Source: Trileptium ribeirensis
Taxonomy: Eukaryota; Nematoda; Enoplea; Enoplida; Thoracostomopsidae
Length of the DNA: 64,000 bases
Assembly: GCA_030248225.1 (NCBI GenBank)
Contig: JASANE010009866.1
Coordinates: forward strand, 1-64,000
Direction of reading: 5' to 3'
In this document: piece after piece, positions 63,493 to 64,000 of the stretch
How the letters are laid out: each line of letters opens with the position of its first letter
How positions within the stretch are numbered: position 1 is the first letter of the stretch
Position numbers and translations under genes: made by a program
The notes under the pieces: generated by a model
The model's database searches: none
The model's input: the letters and a program-made list of their open reading frames with translations, nothing else
Told to the model about the DNA's origin: nothing

Positions 63493-63620
63493 GTTCGCGA
63501 ACACAAAGCTCTGTGATAGTAATCCCGTAAATTTGTGTTCGCGAAAATTCAAATAAAATTACCGAATTTTTTGCGAACGAAAATCTACCGGATTTGGATT
63601 CGATGAATTTGTTCGCGAAC
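63493..63620. repeat. Second cluster of GTTCGCGAAC palindromes
   Basis: Exact copies at 63493-63502 and 63611-63620, a near copy at 63537-63546 and a half site TTTGCGAACG at 63570. Same word as in the 19.9-20.4 kb cluster. Confidence 0.7.
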
Positions 63621-63674
63621 ACTGTAATGTAAACAACATGAACGATTGATTTGTGATAGAGGTGAGATTTTAAG

Positions 63675-63770
63675 CCCGTAGCCCGGCCCGGCCCGCGGGC
63701 CGGGCCGGGCCGGGCCTACTTTTTCAGAAAAAGCCCGTTTAGGCCCGGCCCGTTTAGGCCCGTTGGAAAA
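63675..63770. repeat. GGCCCG-rich palindromic simple repeat
   Basis: Units GCCCGGCCCG run up to a central CCCGCGGGC palindrome and return as GGGCCGGGCC; a further pair of TTTAGGCCCG units follows. It forms a strong GC hairpin in AT-rich DNA. The Pro/Gly/Arg frames are artefacts. Confidence 0.75.
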
Positions 63771-64000
63771 CACAATCATTTTATACATTTTATGTGGTGA
63801 TTGTCAGTCACCAATGTTTCCAATTATAACTTAGATTCGAGAATTTGGATCTCAACTGTCTGGCGCCACTCATATGGACGCATGTTATTTGTATTTTTGG
63901 GTGGGTTGAGCTTTTGGTTTTTATCTTGTGTGTGTATGTTATGTTGTGTCTGTGAACATGTTGTGATGTGTTTGTCTGTTTTTACTTTATGAGTAGTTGA

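Overview
The window reads as an AT-rich arthropod (insect-like) nuclear genome segment. The reasons are small phase-compatible exons with GT..AG introns, many dispersed and tandem repeats, microsatellites, no operon-like gene packing outside one island, and a textbook arthropod TATA/Inr/DPE core promoter inside that island. The species cannot be named from the sequence.

Layout. Positions 1-6588 and 23468-29482 are two diverged direct copies of a long (about 6 kb) repeat that has no convincing protein. Between and after them lies repeat-rich, mostly non-coding host DNA: a fold-back element (7.0-7.4 kb), a 35-bp TATA-containing satellite (17.7-18.3 kb), clusters of a GTTCGCGAAC palindrome (20 kb and 63.5 kb), a recurrent CCTC-rich/AAATTGGCAAAA dispersed family (six copies), a 540-bp MITE with TAA target duplication (62.5-63.0 kb) and several local duplications. 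Host genes are sparse and on the minus strand: a secreted Arg/Gly/Pro-rich protein (36.8 to 34.8 kb, first two coding exons resolved), a three-exon C-terminal gene piece near 38.8-39.3 kb, and isolated exons near 9.0 kb, 18.6 kb and perhaps 31.2 kb.

The main feature is a plus-strand Polinton/Maverick (adintovirus-like) integrated virus at about 46.3-57.4 kb. In order it carries a protein-primed type B DNA polymerase, a D,D35E integrase with chromodomain, a zinc-finger/packaging-ATPase fusion, two small conserved or basic proteins, a NADAR-domain protein, a TATA-binding-protein-like protein, a minor (penton-like) capsid protein, a 50-residue very basic protein, the double-jelly-roll major capsid protein, a membrane protein and a terminal ORF. 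Several genes are broken (polymerase N-terminus, TBP-like, minor capsid, perhaps the membrane protein). The integrase, ATPase and major capsid frames, and the main polymerase frame, are open. A two-exon gene resembling the ends of a Crypton-type tyrosine recombinase, without its catalytic core, sits just upstream.

Three things in the element look new or at least unusual. (1) Two type III hammerhead ribozymes, supported by compensatory base changes, bracket the last ORF in direct orientation and would release a 559-nt RNA. (2) The motif TCTTAAAAAGG recurs at gene starts, in six cases 18-27 nt before the ATG, and looks like a virus-specific promoter. (3) The element encodes a TBP-like protein in a NADAR-TBP pair that is preceded by a host-type TATA/Inr/DPE promoter. 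This suggests an early gene pair whose TBP-like product reads the virus-specific late promoters.
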